A stretch of 64,000 bases of DNA from Cryoendolithus antarcticus (GCA_002077065.1 NAJO01000030.1:124001-188000), one strand, 5' to 3'; counted from the first letter of the stretch, positions 51,971-62,285 are shown. Notes: generated by a model from the sequence alone, not told the origin. Numbers and translations: made by a program.

Positions 51971-53000
51971 ATGCCTCCCATATCCTCCAAAGTGCACATC
52001 AACGTCGATCTCGGCGAAGGTCCTCCCTGCCCCTCTCCTCCCTACCATAACCTCTTACTGACCCTCGCAAGGCTACGGCAACTACCAACCCTTCCCCGAC
52101 GATGAACTCCTCCCGCTCATCGACTTCGCCAACATCGCCTGCGGCTTCCATGCCGGCGATCCCCTGATAATGTCCCGTACTGTAAAGGCCTGCAAAGCTC
52201 ACAACATCCGTATGGGCGCTCATCCGGGTTTACCGGATTTGCAGGGCTTTGGGAGGCGGAGGATAGATATTGGAGCGGAGGAGCTGGAGGCGGGGTGTAG
52301 GTACGTTTTGATGATGCTGGGTTGAGGGTTGGGAGGGCTGACGGACTGACGGGCTGGTTTGTGGGGTGTAGGTATCAGATCGGCGCGCTGAAAGCTATGC
52401 TAGACGGCGAAGGGGTGCCGATGCATCATGTCAAGGTACGCCGCCTCCCTTGCCTTTTCGCCTCGATTCGCCGGGCATCCGGCGCGCACTGATTTCGAGC
52501 AAGTAGCCACACGGCACGCTCTACGGCATGTGCTACCAGGACGTTGAGACCTGTAGGGCGGTCTACCGCGCCATCCCACTAGGCGTGGCAGTCTTCGGCC
52601 TAGCAGGGACGTTCCACGAGCAAGTCGCCAAGGAAATGGGGATCAAGTTCTTCGCGGAGGCGTATGGGGATGTGAAATGGAGTAAAGACGGCCTACTAGT
52701 AATCGACAGGGTGAAGAAGTGAGTTGTCCTCTCCCCAACGTCTCTACTCGAGGGCTACCAGATAATGGGCTGACGAGAGGGGATGACAGGGCCTGGACGA
52801 CGGAAGACACAAAGAAGCACATCCTATCGCAGTTGGAGAAGTCGAGTGTGACGGTCGTGACTGGGGAGGAGGTTGAGCTGCCCTTCGAGGGAAGGGAGGT
52901 GACGCTGTGCTGCCATTCGGATAGTCCGGGGGCGGTGGAGATTGTGACTGCAGCGAGAGGCATTGTGGATGGGTTCAATGAGAAACACGGGTATACGTAG
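51971..53000 (+). CDS. lamB: LamB/YcsF family protein (5-oxoprolinase subunit A, PxpA)
   Basis: Bacterial PxpA works with PxpB and PxpC to open 5-oxoproline using ATP; the A. nidulans member, LamB, is needed for growth on 2-pyrrolidinone. Five exons give 254 residues, the normal length: 51971..52019, 52072..52300, 52372..52435, 52507..52718 and 52790..53000. Introns are GT-AG (GTCCTC, GTACGT, GTACGC, GTGAGT). The family blocks all appear and span the junctions: VHINVDLGEGYGNY, FANIACGFHAGDPLIMSRTV, MGAHPGLPDLQGFGRRRIDI, HHVKPHGTLYGMC, GLAGTFHEQVAKEMGIKFFA and EVTLCCHSDSPGAVEI. The partner domains AHS1/AHS2 (PxpB/PxpC type) occur in the carboxylase at 26888-30840. Confidence 0.92.
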
Positions 53001-53468
53001 AGACTGAAGGGCTGGGTGAGAGTTTAGATCTCCTGCCGAAAGCTATTTGAGCTACAGTCCGCCAGTCCATATCGAGCAGTCGTCGCACAGCGACCCTACT
53101 GCTCATAACATCGCGCGGCGTCCATCTGCACGGCGGTAACGCATGATGTTCCGAAGAGATATGGAAGCGCCTGACTAGCTCCCCATTCAGCAACCTCGTT
53201 CGATTGTGAGCAAGGACGTGGGATCTCGCGAGGTAGCTCCACTAGTCAATGCTCTCGTCGCATGACTGAGTCAGCACGGGATCTTTGCATGTGCTGCTGT
53301 ATAGCGGACGCATCGCAGTCCCGTCGCCCACGCACTCAGATTGTCGAGCAAGGTGTCCGGCAACCTAGAGCCACTGTCCGGCCGCTACATGGTGTGTGTC
53401 TGCAGTCTCATCGGAGGTGCCACTGCAACTGGTCGGTATTGTCGACTTCGAGACGTGACAGAGCCACG
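53001..53468. other. Convergent intergenic spacer
   Basis: 468 bp between the convergent LamB/YcsF and Hpc2 genes. Nothing beyond short random frames. Confidence 0.5.
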
Positions 53469-55427
53469 CTACGTGCTGCCGTTAGTCTGCATAGCATACG
53501 CCGGCGGCGCTGCCATGGCACTCATCGCAGGTGGCGGTGCAGCAGGCGGTCCCGACAATCCCCCAGCAGTTCGCTCCCGCTCCTTCTTCTCCAGCTCGTT
53601 CCTCTCTCGATCTGCCTTCGTCATCCTAGGTTTCCTAGTCGCTCCAGTGCCTCTGGCCGCCCTGGCTCTGCCTCTTGTTGTGGTCGTAGCACCTGCCGCC
53701 ACACCTTCCTTGCTCTCTTTCTCCTTCGCGAACGCAGCATGTGTAGTGCCGGCAGCCGCCGCAGCAGCACCACGTGCTCGTCCGCGACCTCGGCCACGCC
53801 CAGTCTTAGTGGCAGTAGCAGACTCGACCTTCGCTATCTCGCCGACCGGTACGAGAGGACCAGAGTAGACGAAGAAGCCGTCCTTAGCGACAGCAGCCTG
53901 CTCCTGCCAAGCCAGCTCAGTGTCGTCGATGAAGTCATCCTCCTTGTCATACTCCTCCACCTTCTTCTTCCTCGTAGCAGGCTTCTGCCCTTCACTGTCC
54001 ATACCACCCATCTCGACGTTGCTGCCAATGTCCTCGTCACTTGAGTCAGCGCTTGACCCATCGCCACTCTCGCCATCGAGCTTGTTCGCAGCAGCTTCTA
54101 TCTGCAGCAGCCTCTCGCGATGTGCGGCGGCACGAGGATTGATCGCGTCGCGGCCGTACTTCTTCATGATTTCGGAGGCGATGTTGATGGTATTGCCGCC
54201 GCGTGGGTCTAACGGAATGCGAATGTCGATGTTGACGCCGCGACGTTCGACGGCGGAGTCTGTGCTTGACGAAGGGCCGCCAAAGAGGTTGCTGCTTGAC
54301 AGAAGACCACTGCCAGTGGCTTTGGGTACTAGCGGTGGCGTGGGCTTCGATGGTGGCTGTGGTGTTGCAGCCGAGGACGAGGTCTTTGACTTCTTGGCCT
54401 CAGCTGTCTTTGACGATTGCTGCGGCTTGGGGCGAGCAACAGGCTCATCAATGTCCATGGGTCCATCGTAAGCTGCTATTGCAGGCTTCACACTCGGCAT
54501 GGGTGGCGACACTGCGATCGGTAATGGTGGCGGCGCAAACGCGTTTATCGGTGGTTGTGCAGCAGATGTTGGTGTCGGTGCTTGAGTACGGGATTGCAAT
54601 AATGTTTGCTGAAAGGATTGTGATGGCGATAAAGTAGGTGGCGCTGATGTTTTCAAGACGAAGGGGGGATCAATAAGGCTGGCGATCGATGGTGACGCCG
54701 ACGCGCGATTGATGTGTGGTGATGCGTGAGCAGATGACAGACCAACGGGTGTGTGTGCGGGGCGGGGCGGGGCGGACTCGATTGTGGCGGAGCGGACGGG
54801 GTCGTAATTCTGTCCGCTGGAGTGTGGGCGAGGTGCAGATGCACTGGTGGAGTGCGCATTGTTCAAGCGGGCGGCGCCGTCGACAACGTCAAGCGATTGC
54901 CGTGAATGCACTCCGTTGTGAGTTACTGGAGTCGGTGCATGAAAGCCACCATTCATCTCCGTCAAGGTGGCTTGGCGGGCTTGTGGAGGACCCTCTGCTG
55001 CAGACTTGTCCTCTGTCTTGAGCTTCTTGCGTGGTGGCGCATTGCCATTGGCAGCTGCTGATGGATCCTTTGGTGCTCTAGGCTTGCGAGTCTGCTTGGG
55101 CTTGTCTGACTCGACGGGCTTGCCATCGGGACCAAGCTCCTTCTTCTTGCGTTGACGCTTGACCTTGACTGGTACTGCAGTGTCTTGTGATGCGGAGTTG
55201 CCGGTGAGATCGATCCCATATGTATAAGAGTGGCCAGCTGCAGTATGTGCGGAAGTTGCCGAAGATGCAGGAACAACACCTCCACCAGACGTTGCGGAAT
55301 TTGAGAATTGCGGGCGCGCGACTTGTATCGTATGTGGGGAATTGGGCGCCGACGAGATCGAAGACGAGCTTAGCTCAGCAGCTTCATCGCGTAGCATCTT
55401 GTCTCCGAAGCCAGGCGGCATGGCCAT
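53469..55427 (-). CDS. HPC2: Hpc2/ubinuclein-like subunit of the HIR histone chaperone complex
   Basis: A nuclear subunit of the HIR complex, which deposits H3-H4 outside S phase and represses histone genes. One exon, 652 residues from the ATG at 55427. The decisive segment is the Hpc2-related domain: KKKVEEYDKEDDFIDDTELA followed by WQEQAAVAKDGFFVYSGPLV. This acidic-aromatic motif binds H3.3/H3-H4 in ubinucleins. Upstream, NTINIASEIMKKYGRDAINP is a further conserved helix. The N-terminal 400 residues are disordered with basic nuclear signals (KVKRQRKKKELG; PPRKKLKTEDK). The C-terminal tail is Arg/Gly/Ala-rich (TGRGRGRGRARGAAAAAAG) and ends in a Lys/Glu helix. No intron is needed. Confidence 0.9.
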   Translation of the reverse strand: MAMPPGFGDKMLRDEAAELSSSSISSAPNSPHTIQVARPQFSNSATSGGGVVPASSATSAHTAAGHSYTYGIDLTGNSASQDTAVPVKVKRQRKKKELGPDGKPVESDKPKQTRKPRAPKDPSAAANGNAPPRKKLKTEDKSAAEGPPQARQATLTEMNGGFHAPTPVTHNGVHSRQSLDVVDGAARLNNAHSTSASAPRPHSSGQNYDPVRSATIESAPPRPAHTPVGLSSAHASPHINRASASPSIASLIDPPFVLKTSAPPTLSPSQSFQQTLLQSRTQAPTPTSAAQPPINAFAPPPLPIAVSPPMPSVKPAIAAYDGPMDIDEPVARPKPQQSSKTAEAKKSKTSSSAATPQPPSKPTPPLVPKATGSGLLSSSNLFGGPSSSTDSAVERRGVNIDIRIPLDPRGGNTINIASEIMKKYGRDAINPRAAAHRERLLQIEAAANKLDGESGDGSSADSSDEDIGSNVEMGGMDSEGQKPATRKKKVEEYDKEDDFIDDTELAWQEQAAVAKDGFFVYSGPLVPVGEIAKVESATATKTGRGRGRGRARGAAAAAAGTTHAAFAKEKESKEGVAAGATTTTRGRARAARGTGATRKPRMTKADRERNELEKKERERTAGGLSGPPAAPPPAMSAMAAPPAYAMQTNGST

Positions 55428-56780
55428 GCCCGAGGAAGCCGTCAAATAGTGCCAAGAAGATGGTATAGACGACCAAGAGGCATATGCAAGTAGTTGAGTG
55501 TCTCCAGAAGCCTTCTACGAGGCAGAGGTGTGTTGTGTGCAATTGTCGTACTTTGTCGATTGATTGACCAATCCGAAAGCCGGGATCGGATAGCCGAAGC
55601 GAGTGCTTGAACGTCGCAAGTCACTTCTCCCTCTCCAGGACGACGACAATGACAGTATCTTGCTGTTGTCCGTCAATGTGATGCACAATATGCAGGCTGA
55701 TGGTCGTATCGTGACGAGCAAGCGTATGTTGATCGAATTGCGTATTTCAGCAGTGGCGTCTGATGGCGAGAAGCGGTATATCGATGCCACAGTGTCAATC
55801 ACGACGTAGCAGCACACACGATGAGAAGGATAGAGGTGCAAAGAATGGCAAGGAGAGAAATGTGCAGTATATCGTGCACGCGGAAAGCGAAGGGGGAACC
55901 TGTGACAGCAACGCCAACACAAGCCGATGATGAGACAGCGCGGCCACACGCAAGCACGGGGAAATCTAAAAAGGCCCCACGAGCCACAGAGACCTGACAG
56001 GCAGGCAACCAAGCCAGGCTCGACACCTTGCACCGCACCCACGCGACGAGACGAACGGAAATGACCCCGCCGCGCACTTGCCTTCGTTGGTTGAAGGACG
56101 ACATCTGGAGAGCAGGCCAAAGAGAATTGCATGAAAGGCGGGAGGGCCCTTTTGCCAGGCTGCATCCGTGGTCACAGGAACTTCTCGGCTCCTGCCTGCC
56201 GGGGGCTGTCATGCATGTGCTACTTTTGGGCTATACTGGAGCTACACTTTGTCCGCGTTTGGCCTCCACAATGATATCGACTCCAAATCTTCGATGGAGA
56301 CCCAAATCCACCCACCAGCCATCTGACAATGATTACCCATCAATGCGATCGTCTAACATCGAGGACACGTTCGTTTTGGTCGGTTACCCTAGATCAAAGT
56401 ATTCGTCTGGAGTCGATCTTGGCACTCCAACTCCCGAAGCTAGTGGACAGATTGCATTCAACGGCTCGCTAGACACGCTCATACAAAGCCTCATCTACCT
56501 TGACTCGATCATCTGGGGTGCCATACTGATCATTCTCCTGTCTGGCCGCTGACCAAGACAGATGTACTTCCATTGACACACTGTCGTTAGATGTTCACTC
56601 GAGGTCCTGATCGTCTGGCGCGGCCCGGAATTCCGTACGGCATGGCCCGGCCGAAGTATCCGATCTCAGCCGTGGTTCGCGCATGAGCATCGCAACATGC
56701 CCTACATTGTATATACTCGTCCTTATACGATTCAGTCACTTCGTCAGTGTAGTTCAATCTGTCGTAGTCATCTCTGATGC
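55428..56780. other. Intergenic region between Hpc2 and sugar transporter genes
   Basis: A divergent spacer of about 1.35 kb. It contains the small doubtful frame at 56271-56552 and a minus-strand frame (55515-56165) of Cys/Arg-rich composition without motifs. Confidence 0.45.
56271..56552 (+). CDS. Possible small tail-anchored protein, unknown
   Basis: A 93-residue frame starting MISTPNLRWRPKSTHQPSDN. A polar N-terminal 70 residues is followed by one hydrophobic helix at the C-terminus (LIYLDSIIWGAILIILLSGR). That arrangement suits a tail-anchored membrane protein, but there is no family match by eye and no support from splicing, so it may be chance. Confidence 0.25.
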   Translation: MISTPNLRWRPKSTHQPSDNDYPSMRSSNIEDTFVLVGYPRSKYSSGVDLGTPTPEASGQIAFNGSLDTLIQSLIYLDSIIWGAILIILLSGR

Positions 56781-58741
56781 ATGTCCGACGCAGCGGACGC
56801 AGAAGAGGTTGAGATGGGTGACATTGGCGCGGCAGAAGCGCAGCCATTGCTCGACGCGAATGGTACGAATCGTGAATTCACTCGCTCGCCCGTCTCGTCT
56901 GGCGCGCAAAGTGACTTGGACTGAACATTCAGCAGATGGTGCAACGACTGAACCGGTTCGATGCGATGACGACGTCAAAATCGAGCCGTACTGTGAGCCT
57001 GGCTTTCGTGGTCTTCTTGCGTCCCGTTACGTGACGCTGTGCGCTTTGCTGAGTGCCACAGGCGGACTGCTGTTTGGCTAGTAAGTGATATAGTAGGACA
57101 TAGCAGATCGGCACTGATCGGGGATTTCTGTCTAGCGATCAAGGTGTCGTTTCAGTCATCCTGGTTATGCCGCAATTCCTCGACCGCTTCGGCGAGATCG
57201 CTGAAGGCAATGGCTACTACAAAGGTCTCTTGACCGCCATGATCACGATAGGAGCCCTTTTCGGCGCCATCAATCAGGGCTGGCTTGCCGATGCTATCTC
57301 ACGCAAGTACTCGATCGTCGTGGCTGTGATCATCTTCAACGTGGGTTCGATGCTTCAAGCAGCATCGACAGACTTCACTATGCTCACAGTCGCGCGCTTC
57401 ATCGGCGGCATCGGTATCGGCATGCTTAGTATGGTCGCGCCACTCTACATTTCGGAGATCTCGCCACCTGAGATTCGAGGCACTTTGTTGGTTCTGGAGG
57501 AGCTGAGTATCGTCACTGGCATCGTTGTGGCGTTCTGGATCACGTATGGCACAAGGTTTATTACTTCTGAATGGTCCTATCGCCTGCCGTTTTTGCTTCA
57601 GGTTCTGCCCGCGCTCGGCTTGGGCATTGGTACTGTATACCTGCCGTTCTCCCCGAGATGGCTTGTATCACAAGGCCGCGACAACGAAGCTCTGCAAGCA
57701 CTGTCAATACTGCGACAACTGCCACCGTCAAACGTCAGAGTGCAATATGAGTGGCATGATATACGTGCCGAGGTAGCCTTCCATCGAGACATCGCTACGG
57801 AGCGGCACCCGCACCTCCAGTCTAGTACTTTGTTCACGCGCGCTAGACTGGAGCTTGCCAGCTGGGCTGATCTCTTTGGTGAGGAATGCCTACGCCGTAC
57901 GATAGTCGGCTCGGGCTTGATGTTTTTCCAGCAGGTTAGCTCACCGTTGCATCGTCATTTATATCGCGCGGCTGACCTTTTGCAAGTTCGTCGGGATCAA
58001 CGCACTTATCTACTATTCTCCAACGCTCTTCGCTACCATGGGACTCAACTACGATATGCAGCTCATCATGTCGGGCGTTCTCAATATGGCCCAGCTCGTG
58101 GGTGTGATGACTTCGCTGTGGTCAATGGACAGACTTGGACGTCGTCCGCTGCTCCTAAGCGGTAGCGCTGTTATGTTCGTCACTCACCTCGTCATTGCTC
58201 TGCTTGTCGGAAGCTATGCGTACGATTGGTCACATCATCGTACCGAAGGCTGGGTCAGCGTGGCCATGCTGCTGTTATACATGCTCGCATTTGGAGCATC
58301 ATGGGGTCCGGTACCTTGGGCCATGCCGGCTGAGATCTTCAACTCTGCGAGTAGAGCGAAGGTACGCAGCTGTGTCACATGGACGATTTGGTTCTTACTG
58401 ACGATGGCTCAGGGCACAGCTTTCTCGACAAGCTGCAACTGGCTCTTCAATGCCATCATCGGACTCATCACGCCACCCCTTGTCGAGCGTACTGGCTACG
58501 GAGCGTACGTGTTCTTTGCTACGTTCTGCTTGCTGAGTCTTATATGGACTTACCTATTTGTCCCCGAGGTAAGCGCATGTGTGGCCGAACCTTCGTCTGG
58601 ACAATAGCTGATGCTTGACAGACTGCAGGCAAGACGCTCGAGCAGATGGACGAGGTCTTCGGCGACACCAGTACACACGACCATCAGAAACGGCAACGAT
58701 ATCTACGGAACGAGATCAGCACTTCTACACTCAACAGCTGA
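56781..58741 (+). CDS. MFS sugar transporter
   Basis: A 12-helix hexose/polyol-type transporter of the major facilitator superfamily. Six exons give 559 residues: 56781..56862, 56933..57080, 57136..57934, 57987..58361, 58413..58568 and 58622..58741. Splices restore the family motifs: LLSATGGLLFGYDQGVVSVI spans intron 2, GLMFFQQFVGINALIYYSPT spans intron 3, and NSASRAKGTAFSTSCNWLFN spans intron 4. Other signatures are GRFIGG-like ARFIGGIGIGMLSMVAPLYI, ISPPEIRGTL, the substituted PESPR motif as PFSPRWL, and DRLGRRPLLL. Intron 4 is 51 nt, in frame and stop-free. The soluble N-terminus is acidic. The C-terminus (TAGKTLEQMDEVFGD) is the standard tail of the family. Substrate unknown. Confidence 0.92.
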
Positions 58742-59148
58742 TTCAGCATAGACTTCAAATCAGTCCAAGGTCTCCTCCATCACAGGCCGCTGTGTTGCAC
58801 GGTAAGGTGAGAAAGCCAAGATAATATGGAAGTACCTGATAAGCTCATTCGGAAGGGAGATTGAAGTGAGGAACGCCTGCATACTGCTACGTATACCACT
58901 AGCTAAGGTCTCCGAGGCTCGAGCTGCTGCGCTTCTGGAGGCTCGACTTCTGCTCACAGCGCGCTCGTCCCGATCAAGAAAGCATCCGCAACTCCAACTC
59001 AATCCATCTCATCGACGGAGACGTAAGAAGCGACGCTAACATTCCGCCGCCGCAGCGGCGGAATGATAACGAAGTCCGCGTCATAGCTTCCAGAAGATCT
59101 TTCCCGGGACTGAGAATTTCCCTGTAAGGCGGCTGCCGTTCCGGATGT
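58742..59148. other. Intergenic spacer with a GC-rich hairpin
   Basis: The 3' flank of the sugar transporter and of the first Cys/His gene. It holds the perfect hairpin at 59041-59064. Confidence 0.5.
59041..59064. terminator. Perfect 10-bp GC-rich inverted repeat
   Basis: ATTCCGCCGC (59041-59050), loop CGCA, then GCGGCGGAAT (59055-59064). It lies between two convergent genes, 300 bp past the transporter stop and 85 bp past the stop of the minus-strand gene. The terminator label is a guess from position only; bacterial-type termination does not apply in a nucleus. Confidence 0.3.
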
Positions 59149-59406
59149 TCAGGAATCGTTGGCGAAGACGTAGCATCTACGCCACCGCGCGACGCCTATC
59201 CGGAAGAGAGTGCGCAGCTCCATCAGATGGCATGTCGGGCACACGCGAGGGATTTGCACCTCGCTACACTGAAGATTGCTGCACATGATCGAGCCATGGT
59301 CAGGATGCAGTCTGCAGGGGCCATAGTGACTTAGGGGATCATCGATGCCAGCATCGGCATCGAGATGGCCGCAGAGGGTGAACCGCGGGCGGCGGAGGAT
59401 GCACAT
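59149..59406 (-). CDS. Small Cys/His-rich protein, tandem copy 1
   Basis: An 85-residue frame beginning MCILRRPRFTLCGHLDADAG. Its seven cysteines and ordered histidines follow the spacing C-x9-C-x-H-x16-C-x10-C-x4-C-x8-C-x2-C, ending in RVCPTCHLMELR. A second minus-strand frame 490 bp upstream (59893-60195) keeps nearly the same spacing with different residues between. That supports both as real genes encoding a small zinc-binding fold. There is no signal peptide. The MC-x9-CGH start is common among short, uncharacterised fungal proteins. Function unknown. No intron is needed. Confidence 0.6.
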   Translation of the reverse strand: MCILRRPRFTLCGHLDADAGIDDPLSHYGPCRLHPDHGSIMCSNLQCSEVQIPRVCPTCHLMELRTLFRIGVARWRRCYVFANDS

Positions 59407-59892
59407 CGTTGCTGTCAGGAGATGTGAAGATGAATGGTTGGATGCTAGAAGGTAAGATGTGTTGTGGTGGAGTGTTTCTACAGGCCGGCGATGCCAGCAG
59501 CAGATGTGAACTCACGAGCACTGCATTTACTATCGCACAGCATTGAACGAAGTCACGAGCAGTCCGTGAAGCTTTGATCTTGCTCCGACATCTCAGTCAG
59601 TCTATAGGGACTGCAACGCTCTGTTCGCTCGTTAAAGATCACATACATGTAGGGACTGCGGATAGTTACATCGTGATTGCGAGCGTTTGCGCGTAAGCAG
59701 CAAGCTAAAGTAATCCAAAGGGAGCACGATCACTGAGAGATGTCTATTGCAATCACCAAACAAGTAAATGATAGATGAAATGACTAGTACTTCCGAAATG
59801 CTGCATTATGTCTGGATTTGTCGATCTTGCAGGTTCTCCATTCAGATCTCCACCGGATCTAAGCTCTATCTCTTCGAGTCTCCCATTCTTCC
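59407..59892. other. Spacer between the two Cys/His-rich genes
   Basis: 486 bp serving as promoter of copy 1 and 3' flank of copy 2. It contains no other gene that I can see. Confidence 0.5.
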
Positions 59893-60195
59893 TCAGGCAC
59901 GTGACGTGACCATCGTCCACCGCTCACTCGCACTGCATCTTGTCACTGGCCTCCTCCGTGGCTCGCCACGAGCAAGATAAGCGTCCATCTCAGGCGTCTT
60001 GGGCCCATCAGGACAAGCCAGGCATTTCGGGAAGCTGCCCTGCATGTATGTCTTGGTAATCTCTCGATCCGGACAAGGCATTGATAGGTCCAGTCGGGGC
60101 TTCTCGCAGAGACGGGTGAAGCTCAGTGGTCGGTCGTGTGAGCCAGTCGATGGATGGGAGCAGATTGTGTAGTGTGGGGAGTGGGTGAGGCACAT
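59893..60195 (-). CDS. Small Cys/His-rich protein, tandem copy 2
   Basis: A 100-residue frame from the ATG at 60195, beginning MCLTHSPHYTICSHPSTGSH. Cysteine spacing is C-x9-C-x-H-x15-C-x10-C-x16-C-x2-C, ending in FPKCLACPDGPKTPEMDAYL. It matches the neighbour at 59149-59406 in the MC start, the aromatic-Thr-Ile/Leu-Cys-x-His step, the central C-x10-C and the final C-x2-C. The C-terminal 35 residues are basic and not shared. The two probably arose by tandem duplication and diverged. Likely zinc-binding; role unknown. Confidence 0.6.
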   Translation of the reverse strand: MCLTHSPHYTICSHPSTGSHDRPLSFTRLCEKPRLDLSMPCPDREITKTYMQGSFPKCLACPDGPKTPEMDAYLARGEPRRRPVTRCSASERWTMVTSRA

Positions 60196-60564
60196 TCTGG
60201 CGGTTTGAGTGGCTGGCAACGGTGGTAGGTTGTTCTGAGGTTGATGGATTGTTTTAGAGAAGCTGTCAGAGTGCGGGAAGTCGAGTTGCGGACTGTGGGT
60301 GGACGATGTTTGACAGAAAGCTGAAAGCGAAGAAATACCCTTGGGCTATAGCAGTCAATGCTGCTACATGCATTACCCACAGAATCGTCGGTCGATCGAA
60401 GACACCCTTCGTTGTCTTAGTGTACACTAGTACTCGTACATCAGTCCATGTCCTCCGACTGCTCGGCCGACGCAAGCAAGTCGACATTGCAGCGTAAGTC
60501 TCAGACCGACCCTGATCCATTCTCCCCAAAGCGCCTTCGCTAAAGTCATTGAAGACACGTTGCA
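60196..60564. other. Intergenic spacer
   Basis: 369 bp between two minus-strand genes, holding the promoter of Cys/His copy 2. Nothing specific is seen. Confidence 0.5.
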
Positions 60565-62285
60565 TCAGTAATCCATGCTCCCGCCGCCGTATCCTTGCAC
60601 ACCAGCGTCCAAACTCCTGTACCCCTGTCCGCCTCTTCCTCTCTGGCCGCCGCCTCCACGACCACCGCGCTGTCCGCCCCTTTGTCCACCTCCGCCACCA
60701 CCGCGATGATTGCCTCTACCGCCACGGCCGCCGCTGTTGCCGCCGCCACGTGATGCCGCGAAGCCGATGCCACCGCCGCGATTATTGGGATATTGTGGAC
60801 GCCCCTGCTGAGGTTTGCCATTCTGGTAGCCATTGTTGCCATTGCGAGCGGACTTTTGTGGTCGCGAGGTAGCACCAAGGGGAGGGAACTCGTCGTCGTT
60901 GTGGGCGTCGAGGCCGTGCTTCCTGTTATTCGTCGAGTCGCTGAGATATGAGCCATTCTGTTGTGCCACCGCGCCAGTAGTCTCAGACTCGATCGTGAGC
61001 AGTGCTCTCTCGCCGACTGTCGTCTCGAATTGAATTGCATCCTGCTCTGCGACAGGCTGCCAGGCGCCGATGCGAGAGCTATCAGATGCCCTCGCTGCAC
61101 CTCGGATCGCAAGCACGACGTGAGCTGGTGTCTTGTCCGTCCACACTCGTGCTGAGCCATCGATGGGCGAGATGCGAGCAGCCCAAATGCGGTTGTCGAG
61201 GATGCCGAGTCCGGTGACCTTCCAGCGAACCTTCGCGCCAACGCCGCCAACTCTGGACATAGTGTTGTTATCTGCTCCTTTGGGCGAGATGCAGATGTCC
61301 GTGGCCAGTGGTCGGATCTGACCTGACAGATTGTCTGGTGGTAGGCGAACGAGAGTCTGGAGACGTGCGCTGTCCTCGGGCGAGATCATGTAGCCAGTAT
61401 AAATGACATTACGGCCGATTTTGAGCGGTATGGCGCGCTTGGGAGCTTCCCCAGCAAGTATGGCAGCATTGTGATTGTTAATCATCTGCTGAACCGTGCT
61501 GACTTCACTCGATGCTTCCATGATCATGTCTTGCTCGGTGACCTGAATGACACTCGCGGTGATCGGGCCACGAGGTGAGTTCTTACCGAATCCAGCATTC
61601 ATGCGAACGAGGAACTCTCGAAAGCCTTGCGTATGGCGTGGACGATCTTCATAAATGCGAATTTCCTCAGCTCCAGAGTAGGTCAGAACGAGGTCACGCA
61701 GCAGTGCCTGCTTGAAGTTCATGGTGCTGCTGAAGGACTCGCCACTAGGACCAGTCTTGGGCTTCAAGCAGATCATGTCGAATTCGAGACCTTTGGCACC
61801 GACCATACGCTGCAGCAAATCGGCAAAGTTGATTTGTCCACGACCAGTCAGTAGCACGGTAAGTGCCGTCTGATCTTCCATCGACAGGCGGACAAGGTCC
61901 ACGATCTTCTCATTCCAGCCACCCTCCCATGCTCGGCCTTCCTCGACCTGCGCGCCTTGGCCTGCCGAGGACAGAATGACCGGGTTATGCCACCATCCGC
62001 CGTTGTGAATGTAGTCCTCTGTCTGCAGTGTTCCGAGGGTGCTCTGGGTCCAGATCTGCTTATTTGGGAGGGGTGACTTGAAGACTGCAATTACCACGTC
62101 AGCGCATGCATGGTAGTGTGATGGCGTATCGACAGCGGATAGACAGCAAAGAAACTGAGGCCAGTCCACTTACGAGTGTTGTCAAAGTCATAGACATGAA
62201 TGGCTCTGACGGCCCCTACAACCGGCAGGCGGCCTTCCTGAGCACTCCAGCGCTCGAGCGCCTCAACACTCTTTGTGCCCATCAT
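60565..62285 (-). CDS. HAD-type Swiss Army Knife RNA repair-like protein with RGG tail
   Basis: Exons 62285..62174 and 62084..60565 give 543 residues. The 89-nt intron (GTAAGT...TTGCAG) splits the HAD catalytic motif and splicing rebuilds it as IHVYDFDNTLFKSPLPNKQI, with the DxD aspartates. Further family blocks are HNGGWWHNPVILSSAGQG, ALTVLLTGRGQINFADLL, FDMICLKPKTG and EEIRIYEDRPRHTQGFREFL, which match the fungal HAD_SAK family predicted to act in RNA repair or ligation. A C-terminal extension (about 440-540) is an RGG/Gly-rich RNA-binding tail (GGRGGRGNHRGGGGGGQRGG) ending GYGGGSMDY. The start at 62285 is the first ATG after an in-frame stop; an upstream exon cannot be excluded, since the preceding codons (HAVTVNNST) also look family-like. 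Confidence 0.85.

Noticed and set aside
55515..56165. 216-codon minus-strand frame upstream of Hpc2
   Set aside because: Cys- and Arg-rich translation typical of a chance frame in GC-rich DNA; no start context or motif.
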